64,000 nucleotides of DNA from the NCBI GenBank assembly GCA_002841865.1, contig PHBD01000004.1, forward strand, positions 60,434-124,433, written 5' to 3'. A program made the position numbers and the translations under genes. Source of the DNA: Deltaproteobacteria bacterium HGW-Deltaproteobacteria-19. Its GTDB lineage: Bacteria; Desulfobacterota; Syntrophia; Syntrophales; PHBD01. Below are positions 25,741 to 34,359 of the stretch, piece by piece. How positions within the stretch are numbered: the first letter of the stretch is position 1; each line of letters starts with the position of its first letter. The notes beneath the pieces were generated by a model that searched no databases, was not told the origin of the DNA, and was given only the letters and a program-made list of their open reading frames with translations.

Positions 25741-25803
25741 ACGATACGGGGATCCGTCCCCGCCGGAATATTCTACATCCTTGAGAGAGGAGGAAGGAGC
25801 AAC

Positions 25804-27093
25804 ATGAGAGATGCGGTAATCGTAAGTGGCGCCAGGACCGCCGTGGGCGAGTTTGGAGGAGCCCTGAAAGGTGTTTCCGTGGTGGAATTGGGCAAGGTCG
25901 TCATGAAAGAGGCCCTCAAGCGGGCGGGTCTCCGGCCGGCCGTCAGCGACTTCATCAAGAGCTGCCGTCCGGACTGCTTCGGCGATTTTGACATGACGGA
26001 CATCCAAAAGAAGTACTATGACTATGACAGTTCCCTGAAACCCGTCTACATCGACGAGGTGATCATGGGGAACGTCCTGAACGCCGGCGTGGGCCAGAAC
26101 CCGGCCCGCCAGTCTGCCATCTTCGCCGGTCTGCCCGAGGAATCGAACGTCTTTACCGTCCAGAAAGTCTGCGCCTCCGGCATGAAGGCCGTTGCCGTGG
26201 CGGCCCAGTCCATCATGATGGGCGATGCAGACATCATGATCGCCGGCGGCATGGAGAACATGAGCAACGTCCCCTACGCCTTGGCCGACGCCCGCTGGGG
26301 TTTCCGGATGAACATGCCTTTCGGCAAGATCACGGACCTGATGGTCCATGACGGCCTCTGGGAAATCTTCAACGGCTACCACATGGGCCTCACCGCGGAG
26401 AACATCGCCGCCAAGTACGGGATCTCCCGTCAGGAGCAGGACCAGCTGGCCTACGAAAGCCACCGGCGCGCCCGAGCGGCCATCGCCAGCGGCGCTGTCG
26501 CCGATGAGATCGCACCCGTCATCATTCCCCAGAGGAAAGGCGACCCGAAGGTCTTCAACGTGGACGAGCGGCCCATGGACACGAGCCTGGAAAAAATGGC
26601 CAAGCTGGCCCCGGTCTTCAAGAAGGACGGCTCCGTCACGGCGGGGAACGCCTCGGGCATTAATGACGCCGCTGCCGCCATGGTGATCATGAGCGCCGAG
26701 AAGGCCAAGGAACTGGGCCTGAAGCCCCTGGCCAAAATCAAGGGCTGGGCCTCCGGCGGTCTCGATCCGGCATACATGGGCCTCGGTCCTATCCCGGCGG
26801 TGCGGAAGCTCTTCAAGAAGCTGAACCTCACCATGAAGGACATCGGCCTCATCGAGCTGAACGAGGCCTTCGCCGTCCAGGCACTGGGATGCGTCCGCGA
26901 GCTGGGTATCGACCTCAACATCACAAACCTCAACGGCAGCGGGATTTCCATCGGTCATCCCATCGGCTGCACCGGCGCCCGCATCACCTACACGCTGGCC
27001 ATGCAGATGAAGAAGCGGAACGTTCCGCTCGGCCTGGCGTCGCTGTGCATCGGCGGCGGTCAGGGCATGGCCATCGTCCTCGAAAGCGTTTAA
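25804..27093 (+). CDS. Thiolase (acetyl-CoA acyltransferase)
   Basis: A 429-residue thiolase for CoA-dependent cleavage of 3-ketoacyl-CoA or the reverse condensation. Nucleophile Cys lies in VQKVCASGMKAVA (about residue 121), the catalytic His in GISIGHPIGCTGARI and the second Cys in LCIGGGQGMAI at the end. It is about 30 residues longer than standard thiolases owing to an insert after residue 40 (SCRPDCFGDFDMTDIQKKYY), which could alter substrate or oligomer contacts. A strong GGAGGAAGGAG precedes ATG. It is the second gene of the fatty-acyl cluster. Confidence 0.94.
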   Translation: MRDAVIVSGARTAVGEFGGALKGVSVVELGKVVMKEALKRAGLRPAVSDFIKSCRPDCFGDFDMTDIQKKYYDYDSSLKPVYIDEVIMGNVLNAGVGQNPARQSAIFAGLPEESNVFTVQKVCASGMKAVAVAAQSIMMGDADIMIAGGMENMSNVPYALADARWGFRMNMPFGKITDLMVHDGLWEIFNGYHMGLTAENIAAKYGISRQEQDQLAYESHRRARAAIASGAVADEIAPVIIPQRKGDPKVFNVDERPMDTSLEKMAKLAPVFKKDGSVTAGNASGINDAAAAMVIMSAEKAKELGLKPLAKIKGWASGGLDPAYMGLGPIPAVRKLFKKLNLTMKDIGLIELNEAFAVQALGCVRELGIDLNITNLNGSGISIGHPIGCTGARITYTLAMQMKKRNVPLGLASLCIGGGQGMAIVLESV

Positions 27094-27187
27094 CCACTCG
27101 TCATTCCACCGGCACTCCCCGGCGCAATCGGGGGGTGCCGGCCTTCTGTCGACACGGGGGAAGCGAATCCAGAAAGGAGGCTGTCTG

Positions 27188-27970
27188 ATGGAGTTCAAGA
27201 ACCTCATTTTCCAGGTGGAGGAAGGGGTCGCAACGATCACCTTCAACCGGCCCAAGGCTCTCAACGCCATGAACTCCGAGACCATGTCGGAGCTCTACCA
27301 GGCGGCGACAATCTGCAAGAACGACGACGCCATCAAGGCCCTGATCCTGACGGGCTCCGGGGACCGTGCCTTCGTAGCCGGTGCGGACATCTCGGAGATG
27401 CAGAACCTGAGGCCCCAACAGGCCCTGGCCTTCATGGAGCTTGGACACGAGACACTCCGCCTGATCGAGACGCTGCCCAAGCCCTCCATCGCCGCAATCA
27501 ACGGTTTCGCCCTCGGCGGCGGCACGGAGATCTCCATGGCCTGCGACATGCGTTTCGCCTCCGACAAGGCGCGCTTCGGCCAGCCGGAAATTTTGATCGG
27601 ACTCATCCCCGGGTGGGGGGGAACCCAGCGGCTGGCCCGGCTGATCGGCCTTGGACGCGCGAAGGAACTGGTGATGGGCGGGGACCAGATCGACGCCCAG
27701 CGGGCCTACGAAATCGGCCTTGTGAACCGCATCTATCCCGCCGAGGAGCTTCTGCCGGCGGCAAAGAAATTCGCGGCGAAGATGGCCCGTCTGCCCGGCT
27801 TCGCCCTTAAGATGGCCAAGCACTCCATGAACTTCGGCTATGACCTCTCCCTTGACAATGCCAACCGCCTGGAGATGGAATGCTGCGCCCAGTGCTTCAG
27901 CACCGACGATCAAAAGGAAGGAATGGGGGCCTTCCTGGAGAAGCGGAAACCCAATTTCAAGGGCTGCTGA
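27188..27970 (+). CDS. Enoyl-CoA hydratase / crotonase family
   Basis: A 260-residue crotonase-fold enzyme for syn-hydration of trans-2-enoyl-CoA. It has AFVAGADISEM (oxyanion region), FALGGGTEISMACDMRFAS with the first catalytic Glu and FGQPEILIGLIPGWGGTQRL with the second, so hydratase chemistry is expected. AAAGGAGG is placed 8 nt before ATG 27188. It belongs to the plus-strand beta-oxidation cluster between thiolase and acyl-CoA dehydrogenase; no 3-hydroxyacyl-CoA dehydrogenase is found here. Confidence 0.94.
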   Translation: MEFKNLIFQVEEGVATITFNRPKALNAMNSETMSELYQAATICKNDDAIKALILTGSGDRAFVAGADISEMQNLRPQQALAFMELGHETLRLIETLPKPSIAAINGFALGGGTEISMACDMRFASDKARFGQPEILIGLIPGWGGTQRLARLIGLGRAKELVMGGDQIDAQRAYEIGLVNRIYPAEELLPAAKKFAAKMARLPGFALKMAKHSMNFGYDLSLDNANRLEMECCAQCFSTDDQKEGMGAFLEKRKPNFKGC

Positions 27971-28073
27971 CAGGCAAACGCAGGCGGCGGTCCTGTGCGG
28001 TCCAGGGGGGCTGTGCACAACCGCCGGTGCGGATCCGGTATTTTCCAACCACATTTATGAAAGGGGGGTAATC

Positions 28074-29222
28074 ATGAATTTCGGTCTGACGGAAGAACAA
28101 CAAATGGTGAAGGACCAGGTAACCCGATTCGCCGAAACGGAAATTAAGCCGATCGCAGCGGATCTGGACCACACTCACCGGCATCCCGAGGAGATCTGCC
28201 GCAAGCTCGGCGCGATGGGCATCATGGGCGTTGCCATTCCTACCGAGTACGGCGGGGCCGGCATGGACACGGTGACATATGTCCACGCCATGATCGCTAT
28301 TTCCAAAGCATGCGCGAGCTGTGGTGTTATCGTCTCCGTGAACAACTCGCTCTATGGCTTCCCCGTGAATACCTTCGGGACGGAAGAACAAAAGTTAAAG
28401 TACCTGACCCCCGTGGCCAGCGGAAAGGTCGAGGGCTGCTACGCGCTGACGGAAGCGGGTGCCGGCTCCGATGCCGGTGCGCTTGCCTGCAAGGCCGATC
28501 TGAAGGGCGACAAGTACGTTCTCAATGGCACCAAGCGATTCATCACCAACGGCAACGTTGCCCAGTACTGCGTCCTGGCCTGCACAACGGATTCGACCAA
28601 GGGCTACAAGGCGGTCATCAATCTGATCGTCGATCTGAAGAACACGAAGGGGTTCTCCCTCGGCAAGATCGAAGAGAAGATGGGCATTCTGGCCTCCGGC
28701 ACGGCTGAACTGGTTTTTGAGGATGCGGAGGTTCCGGCTGAAAACCTGCTGGGCAAGGTCGGCCAGGGATTCAAGCAGATGCTGATGGGTCTTGACTGCG
28801 GCCGTATCGGCATCGGGTCCCAGGCCTGCGGTATCGGCAAGGCAGCCCTGGAAGACGCCCTGAACTATGCCAAGGAGAGGGTGCAGTTCGGCAAGCCAAT
28901 CTCCACCTTCCAGGCCATCCAGTTCAAGCTGGCCGACATGGCAACGGAACTCGACGCGGCAGAGCTCCTGCTCCTCCGGGCCGCCTGGATGGAAGACAAT
29001 CACCTGGACTATGAGAAGGAATCCGCCATGGCCAAGATGTACGCCTCCGATGTGGCCATGAAAGCCGCCATTGAGGGTGTCCAGATCTTCGGTGGTTACG
29101 GATACTGCAAGGAATACCCGGCGGAGCGGCACATGCGCGATGCAAAGATCTGCCAGATCTACGAGGGAACGAACGAAATCCAGAGGGTGGTCATTTCCCG
29201 CAAGCTCCTGAGCATGCGGTAA
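28074..29222 (+). CDS. Acyl-CoA dehydrogenase
   Basis: A 382-residue FAD flavoenzyme that oxidises short-chain acyl-CoA to enoyl-CoA. It shows the N-terminal MNFGLTEEQQMVKDQVTRFA, the signature CYALTEAGAGSDAGAL (FAD/substrate), and CQIYEGTNEIQR containing the catalytic Glu position of the butyryl-CoA dehydrogenase type. AAGGGGGG precedes ATG 28074. It closes the cluster and is followed by a strong terminator. No electron-transfer flavoprotein genes are adjacent. Confidence 0.95.
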   Translation: MNFGLTEEQQMVKDQVTRFAETEIKPIAADLDHTHRHPEEICRKLGAMGIMGVAIPTEYGGAGMDTVTYVHAMIAISKACASCGVIVSVNNSLYGFPVNTFGTEEQKLKYLTPVASGKVEGCYALTEAGAGSDAGALACKADLKGDKYVLNGTKRFITNGNVAQYCVLACTTDSTKGYKAVINLIVDLKNTKGFSLGKIEEKMGILASGTAELVFEDAEVPAENLLGKVGQGFKQMLMGLDCGRIGIGSQACGIGKAALEDALNYAKERVQFGKPISTFQAIQFKLADMATELDAAELLLLRAAWMEDNHLDYEKESAMAKMYASDVAMKAAIEGVQIFGGYGYCKEYPAERHMRDAKICQIYEGTNEIQRVVISRKLLSMR

Positions 29223-29247
29223 CAATCCCTGAATAGAGCATGACCGA

Positions 29248-29281
29248 GGGGGGTGGGCGAACGCTCACCCCCCCTTTTTTT
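29248..29281 (+). terminator. Intrinsic terminator after the beta-oxidation cluster
   Basis: GGGGGGTG-G-GC (29248-29258), loop GAAC, then GC-T-CACCCCCC (29263-29273) with one mismatch, followed by seven T (29275-29281). It is 25 bp after the acyl-CoA dehydrogenase stop. Confidence 0.88.
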
Positions 29282-29291
29282 CATTTAAACG

Positions 29292-29327
29292 AAAAAAAAG
29301 GGAGCCCGGCCTTACGGCCGGGACCCC
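29292..29327 (-). terminator. Intrinsic terminator after ppsA
   Basis: On the minus strand CCCGGCC (29316-29322) pairs with GGCCGGG (29305-29311) around GTAA, with an outer GGG/CCC pairing, followed by eight U (29292-29299). It lies 45 bp beyond the ppsA stop and back to back with the plus-strand terminator. Confidence 0.87.
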
Positions 29328-29371
29328 TCCGGATCGAGATCAGACGGGAAGTCCCGCCTGGTCCACAGTGA

Positions 29372-31786
29372 TTACTTTGTGATGCCCAACGCCTTCTCCG
29401 TCTCCAGGATTTCCAGGGTTGTCTTGATGACGGTGTCGGAGTTGAGGGAAATACTGGAAATCCCGCATTCGACGAGGAACTTGGCAAATTCCGGGTAGTC
29501 GCTCGGGGCCTGTCCGCAAATGCCGATTTTTTTGCCCATCTTCCGGGACTTGGTAATGGCGATCCTCACCAGGTCCATGACCGCCTGGTTCCGCTCGTCG
29601 AAGATGTGGCTGACCAAGGCCGAATCGCGGTCCAGCCCAAGGGTTAACTGGGTCAGGTCATTGGAGCCGATGGAAAAGCCGTCAAAGATCTTGCCGAATT
29701 CCTCGATGAGGATGACATTGCTGGGTATCTCCACCATCATATAGAGTTCCAGTCCGTTTTCTCCCTGGACCAGTCCTTTGTCCGCCATCACCTGGATGAC
29801 CCGTTTTCCCTCCTCCACGGTGCGGCAGAACGGGATCATGAGCTTGACGTTCGTGATCCCCATGTCGTTGCGGACCTTCTTCATGGCTTCGCATTCCAGG
29901 GCAAAGGCCTCGCGATAGCGCTCGTCGTAATAGCGGGACGCCCCCCGGAAGCCAATCATGGGGTTCTCTTCCTCGTTCTCGAAGAAGGATCCGCCGATCA
30001 GGTTTGCGTATTCGTTGCTCTTGAAATCACTCATCCGGACGATGACGTCGTTGGGCCAGAAGGCTGCGCCGATCTTGGCCACGCCTTGGGCGAGCTTGTC
30101 GACAAAGAAGTCCGGCATGTTCGGATAGCCATGGGTCAGGCCTGTAATCTCCTTGCGGATGTCAGGGTCCGTAACGCTGTCGAACTTGATGAGCGCCATG
30201 GGATGGATGCGGATGAACTGGTTGATGATGAACTCGAGCCGGGCCAGCCCGATTCCGTCATTGGGGATGGCGGCGAGGCTGAAGGCGTCGTCGGGGTTGC
30301 CCACGTTCATCATGATCTGGGTCTTGGGACGCTGCATGTTCTGAATGTTGACCCTCTGGACGTCGAACTGCAGCAGGCCTTCATAGACCTTGCCCACTTC
30401 GCCCTCGGCGCAGGAGACCGTGGCCTCCTTTACTCCATGGAGGGCCGCCGTACCGGTACCGCTGCCGACGATACAGGGGACGCCGAGTTCCCGGCTGACG
30501 ATGGCGGCATGGCATGTCCGGCCACCCTTGTTTGTGACAATGGCAGCAGCGATCTTCATGATGGGCTCCCAGTCCGGGTCTGTCATGTCTGTGACCAGGA
30601 CCTCGCCCTTCTTGAACGTCTTGATGTCGCTTACGTTTTCAATGATATGCACGGGGCCGGCGCCGATCTTGGACCCCACGGCTGTTCCCGTTACCAGGGG
30701 TGTCTTCGTCTCCTTCAGAATGAATGTCTCGAGGACTGCATCGTCTTTCTGGGACTGGACCGTCTCCGGTCGGGCCTGGAGAATGAACAGCCCTCCCGAA
30801 ATTCCGTCCTTTCCCCATTCAATGTCCATGGGCTTGAAGAAACCCGCCTTCTGGGAATAGTGATCCTCGATGATTGCAGTCCAGCGGGCCAGAGTCAGGA
30901 TCTCGTCGTCGTTGAGGCAGAAGCGCCGCCGGTCGTCCACGGGGACGGACACCGTCTTGGTTCCTTCATCGCCCTTGCCCGTGGCGTAAATCATTTTGAT
31001 TTCCTTGGCGCCCAGTTTCTTCTGGAGGATGGGACGGGCTCCCAGTTTCAGGGTGGGCTTGAAAACGAAGAACTCGTCGGGATTGACGGTCCCCTGGACG
31101 ACGGTCTCGCCGAGCCCGTAGGCGCCGGTGATAAGGATGGCGTTCCGGAAGCCCGACTCGGTATCGATGGAAAAGATGACCCCCGAGGCCGCCAGATCGG
31201 AGCGGACCATTTTCTGTACCCCGATGGAGAGGGCGATAGACAGGTGATCGAATCCTTTGTCGACACGGTAGCTGATGGCCCGGTCGGTGAAGAGGGAAGC
31301 AAAGCATCGCTTGCAGGCGTCGAGCAGCTGGGTCTCGCCGCGGACGTTCAGGTACGTCTCCTGTTGTCCGGCAAAACTGGCATCCGGAAGATCCTCCGCC
31401 GTGGCGGAACTCCGGACGGCCACGTCGGTGTCCTCTCCATATTCCTGGCAAAGCTTTTTATAGGCCTGGAGGATGGCGTCCTTCAGGTCTGCCGGCAGTT
31501 CGGCCGAGTAGATCAGGCTGCGGAGCTTCTTTCCCCTGTCAGCGAGGTTCTGCATGTCATGGGTATCCAGGTCTCCCAGGATTTCGCCCATTTTCTGCGT
31601 GATTCCGGCCGACTGCAGGAGATACCGGTAAGCATAAGCCGTGATGGCGTACCCATCGGGGATGCTGACGCCCTTGGAGATGAGTTCCCGGCGCATCTCG
31701 CCGAGGGAGGCGTTTTTCCCGCCTACCTGAGGAATATCGTCCAGTTCCAGTTCGTCGAACCACATGACCAGTTTGTTCTCTTTCAT
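29372..31786 (-). CDS. ppsA: Phosphoenolpyruvate synthase (pyruvate, water dikinase)
   Basis: Converts pyruvate, ATP and water to PEP, AMP and phosphate for gluconeogenesis. The 804-residue product has the expected order: N-terminal ATP-grasp domain (QVGGKNASLGEM, VAVRSSATAEDLPDASFAGQ), swivelling phospho-His domain with GGRTCHAAIVSRELGVPCIV, and C-terminal PEP/pyruvate TIM barrel ending IGICGQAPSDYPEFA and SLNSDTVIKT. ATG 31786 follows AGGAGG. Gluconeogenic PEP formation suits growth on fatty acids or acetate, as suggested by the neighbouring cluster. It has its own promoter and terminator. Confidence 0.96.
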   Translation of the reverse strand: MKENKLVMWFDELELDDIPQVGGKNASLGEMRRELISKGVSIPDGYAITAYAYRYLLQSAGITQKMGEILGDLDTHDMQNLADRGKKLRSLIYSAELPADLKDAILQAYKKLCQEYGEDTDVAVRSSATAEDLPDASFAGQQETYLNVRGETQLLDACKRCFASLFTDRAISYRVDKGFDHLSIALSIGVQKMVRSDLAASGVIFSIDTESGFRNAILITGAYGLGETVVQGTVNPDEFFVFKPTLKLGARPILQKKLGAKEIKMIYATGKGDEGTKTVSVPVDDRRRFCLNDDEILTLARWTAIIEDHYSQKAGFFKPMDIEWGKDGISGGLFILQARPETVQSQKDDAVLETFILKETKTPLVTGTAVGSKIGAGPVHIIENVSDIKTFKKGEVLVTDMTDPDWEPIMKIAAAIVTNKGGRTCHAAIVSRELGVPCIVGSGTGTAALHGVKEATVSCAEGEVGKVYEGLLQFDVQRVNIQNMQRPKTQIMMNVGNPDDAFSLAAIPNDGIGLARLEFIINQFIRIHPMALIKFDSVTDPDIRKEITGLTHGYPNMPDFFVDKLAQGVAKIGAAFWPNDVIVRMSDFKSNEYANLIGGSFFENEEENPMIGFRGASRYYDERYREAFALECEAMKKVRNDMGITNVKLMIPFCRTVEEGKRVIQVMADKGLVQGENGLELYMMVEIPSNVILIEEFGKIFDGFSIGSNDLTQLTLGLDRDSALVSHIFDERNQAVMDLVRIAITKSRKMGKKIGICGQAPSDYPEFAKFLVECGISSISLNSDTVIKTTLEILETEKALGITK

Positions 31787-32190
31787 GCAAAACCTCCTCT
31801 TGGTATTGTGAGACCTCGGCGGTGAAGGGCGATATAAGGGCACCCCTTTGCACCGACAAGCGTTGTGCAGGGAATTCTTCTGAAGAATGGCCGGGCCGGA
31901 TAGGTCACTGTTTGCGTTCCTGCGGATTGCGCATTTCCCGTATCAATTTTGGTGGATTGAGTCAAACAGAAAGATGAGCAGAGATATTGGGGAATCACCT
32001 ATACAACGCACGGGAATCGATCCCGAATCCGTCTGAAATAGAGACCGCCTCTTCGGAAGTGACGAATGAAGACGACGGGAACTCCAGCTACACTCAAATC
32101 CATAAGATACCTTTCGCGGGTCATCATGTCTCTTGAACCCCACCCCGGCATCACTTAGATTTCCAGGAATGACGGCGCACCACCAAAAAA
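31787..32190. other. Intergenic region upstream of ppsA
   Basis: About 400 bp without a convincing gene. On the minus strand TTGTCG (31854-31859), 17 bp and TATATC (31831-31836) form a plausible ppsA promoter. Just upstream is a 15-bp palindrome, ATTCTTC-T-GAAGAAT (31874-31888), a possible operator. The rest has no clear RNA fold, repeat or ORF with a ribosome site. Confidence 0.5.
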
Positions 32191-32213
32191 AAGGCCGGCT
32201 CATTGCCGGCCTT
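32191..32213. terminator. Terminator after the Cache-domain gene
   Basis: AAGGCCGGC (32191-32199) and GCCGGCCTT (32205-32213) form a perfect 9-bp stem with a 5-nt loop. On the minus strand it is followed by TTTTTTTT (continuing the A-tract at 32185-32192), 25 bp past the stop of the Cache-domain gene. Confidence 0.87.
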
Positions 32214-32237
32214 CTCTTTTTCATTATACTCTTCGGA

Positions 32238-33542
32238 TCAATCTTCGTCATCGTCGAATACGATCGACTCCGAACCCGCAGGAACCTCCGAGGCAATGGA
32301 CCGGGAAATTCCCCTGGTCAGCAGGGCCATGATGAGGAAAAGGAGAATGACGGAAACGATGATGATGATGACGATGGTCGTCGTCCAGGCCTTCGTCTCC
32401 GACTGGATTTTCTTGGCCGCCACTGACGCAAACTCATTGTACTTCCCGACATCGACACCCATGCCGACCCACCCGAACCCGGCGGGCTTGGGATAGGACG
32501 AGGCATAGTATTTGATCGGCGCATAGGCTACGAACTTTTCACGGCCGGCAAACTTGTACTGCTTCATGCCCGCATTCCCCGCTGCCGCATCCTTGGCGAT
32601 GGCAGGGAGATTGGGGTCCATGAAGGCGAGCTGGTTCAGATCCAGGACTTCCTCGCCTCTCTTCGTCGCAGCGGCCTGGTTCTCCGCCGTCAGCGGCGCG
32701 ACCGGTGTTCCGTCCGCGTTCTGGCCGGCGATGTGGAAATCGTTGGGGTGCGAAATGATGAATCCCCGGTTATTCGCCATAAAGGCATAATTGCCCGTCG
32801 CGGCATCAGCCTCGAGGACATATCCCGACTGCGTGGGAATGACGTTGTCCGTGAACCTCATCAGGTGACGCACATCCAGCGCCAGTTCCACCACACCGCT
32901 CACACCCGACTTGTCGAAAACGGGCGTCGTGAAGCGGATGACTCCTTCAAACCGCTTGCCCTTGGCGAAATCCTGTTTGTTCACATACAAACCGGTAGGC
33001 TGCGATACGTAAACCTCGCCGCGGGCCAAGGCCTTTGCCTTAGCGAAATAGTCTTCGGATTTATAAGTCGTGCCGGCGGGGTTTGCCACATTCTTGAGGT
33101 TTGCCTTCGGCACTACCTTGCCTGCGGAAATCCGGATCGTCTCGTTACCCGAATTATCGATGAACGCCATCTCCGTATACAGAGGTTCCAAGACCCGGAC
33201 GATCTGTCCGTCCTTCTTCACCCAGAGGGCTCCCATGTTCTTCGCCATGAAGTCCTTATAGGCTCCTTCCGTCGGCGGGATGATCGTCGCAACCAGAACA
33301 TCCTTCTCCCGTTCCTTCAGAAAACTGGCAACCTCCTCTGCAACGCTGATAGCACGCGTCTTGATCTCCTCCTGCGCCTTCTGGTCAAGGACCGTCATGG
33401 CTCCTTGCCTCGCCATGTCCCCCACCTTGAAGATCCCGTTGGCGATGAGAATTGCCATGAGGGACAGAGGGATCACGACCAGCAGGAAGAAGATCTTACC
33501 GACAGAGAAGAACTGCTTGTCATTGTTCTTTTCTGGCATCAT
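32238..33542 (-). CDS. Membrane-bound Cache-domain sensor-like protein without output domain
   Basis: A 434-residue protein with TM1 (about 15-38), a large periplasmic dCache-like domain (about 40-385) and TM2 (about 391-413, TIVIIIIVSVILLFLIMALL). It then ends after only about 20 residues in an acidic tail (SIVFDDDED). The extracellular part shows Cache features such as FTTPVFDKSGVSGVVELALD, FIISHPNDFHIAG and FGWVGMGVDVGKYNEF. No HAMP, methyl-accepting, kinase or cyclase domain follows, so any signal must pass to a partner. It is 36 bp downstream of atpE on the same strand and ends at a terminator. Confidence 0.8.
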   Translation of the reverse strand: MMPEKNNDKQFFSVGKIFFLLVVIPLSLMAILIANGIFKVGDMARQGAMTVLDQKAQEEIKTRAISVAEEVASFLKEREKDVLVATIIPPTEGAYKDFMAKNMGALWVKKDGQIVRVLEPLYTEMAFIDNSGNETIRISAGKVVPKANLKNVANPAGTTYKSEDYFAKAKALARGEVYVSQPTGLYVNKQDFAKGKRFEGVIRFTTPVFDKSGVSGVVELALDVRHLMRFTDNVIPTQSGYVLEADAATGNYAFMANNRGFIISHPNDFHIAGQNADGTPVAPLTAENQAAATKRGEEVLDLNQLAFMDPNLPAIAKDAAAGNAGMKQYKFAGREKFVAYAPIKYYASSYPKPAGFGWVGMGVDVGKYNEFASVAAKKIQSETKAWTTTIVIIIIVSVILLFLIMALLTRGISRSIASEVPAGSESIVFDDDED

Positions 33543-33578
33543 CTTCTCCTGAAAAATGAATTTTTTGCAGAAGCAGCT

Positions 33579-33953
33579 CTACTTCATGATGAGCGCTGCA
33601 AAGGGGTTCGCGTACAGGATCACCAGTCCGATAACCAGAGCATAAATAACGCAGGACTCGGCCATGGCCATACCGACCAGCATGGTGGTCATGATCTTGC
33701 CCTGGACACCGGGGTTCCGGCCGACGGCCATACAGGCGCCGTTCGCCGCATTTCCAATACCTGCACCGGCGCCGATGGCACCGAGGCCGACGCCGATACC
33801 CGCCGCCAGCATGGCCGCGGCGGCAAAGAGGACCTTCGTGTAGTTATCGCCCGATGGAATCGCTTCAGCGGCCCATACCGCCGGAGATGACACAACAAGA
33901 GCTGCCACCGTTGCGAAGAGTGTTAACAGTTTCTTCCCGAATTTCCCGAACAT
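33579..33953 (-). CDS. atpE: F-type ATP synthase subunit c
   Basis: Proteolipid of the Fo rotor ring. The 124 residues include an N-terminal signal-like extension (about 1-29, ending VWAAEA), as in other deltaproteobacterial c-subunits. Helix 1 is rich in Gly/Ala (GVGLGAIGAGAGIGNAANG), the polar loop is GRNP (78-81) and helix 2 has the ion-binding Glu99 in MAMAESCVIYAL. The Gln of helix 1 typical of Na+-binding rings is not evident, so H+ coupling is more likely. No other atp gene lies beside it. AAGGAG precedes ATG. Confidence 0.94.
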   Translation of the reverse strand: MFGKFGKKLLTLFATVAALVVSSPAVWAAEAIPSGDNYTKVLFAAAAMLAAGIGVGLGAIGAGAGIGNAANGACMAVGRNPGVQGKIMTTMLVGMAMAESCVIYALVIGLVILYANPFAALIMK

Positions 33954-34359
33954 CTTGGTTTCTCCTTTCTTCCTTTGGTGAGTAATTTTGTACCTCTGCC
34001 CTTAACATGAATCTTTCGCCAGGGGGAAGAGGTTTTTCGATCCGCCGTGTTGCAAGCAACGGCTGTACCACATCCCCACAGACCTGAACCATGACCTGCT
34101 AACCGTATGGAATAACATACGGAAAATTTTTCCCGACAGAATGTCAAACCCCACGTCAAGCACGCAACGGTTGAACGAACCGTTCAACAGACATCCCCGA
34201 TGAAACGAAACGTTGAACACGCTGGTAACCGATTCCCGGGAATCGAGGAAATCACCGGGAAGCCGTTGACAGCATCTCTTCCAATTCGCTAGGATGGCCC
34301 TCTTCCGGGAGAACTGCCGCCTGGCAGCAAAGAGCGGTCCCGGTAGATGGAGAGAACCC
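33954..34359. other. Divergent intergenic region between atpE and mnmG with two palindromes
   Basis: No gene is supported in these 406 bp. They contain CCGTATG-N6-CATACGG (34103-34122), and GTTGAACG-N3-CGTTCAAC (34170-34188), which overlaps a second palindrome AACGGTT-N5-AACCGTT; a further CGTTGAAC half-site is at 34211-34218. The symmetry resembles TetR-type operators, but no such regulator is encoded nearby. Minus-strand TTGACA at about 34143-34148 has no good -10 at proper spacing. Confidence 0.5.

Noticed and set aside
25700..25800. Frameshift explaining the missing C terminus of the acyl-CoA synthetase homologue
   Set aside because: No other frame after the stop encodes the expected LPxTxxGK motif, and a clean intergenic region with a good ribosome site for the thiolase follows.
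24169..27285. Minus-strand open frame of about 1038 codons opposite the beta-oxidation genes
   Set aside because: Shadow of high-GC codon use: the plus-strand genes have clear motifs and ribosome sites, and the shadow has no recognisable protein pattern. The same holds for the long antisense frames opposite purL, opposite eno and the dynamin-like gene, and opposite ppsA.
33579..33953. Na+-specific c-ring
   Set aside because: Helix 2 keeps Glu-Ser and Tyr in suitable places, but the helix 1 Gln of Na+-binding rings aligns with Ile and the Thr after Ser is Cys; proton coupling is more likely.
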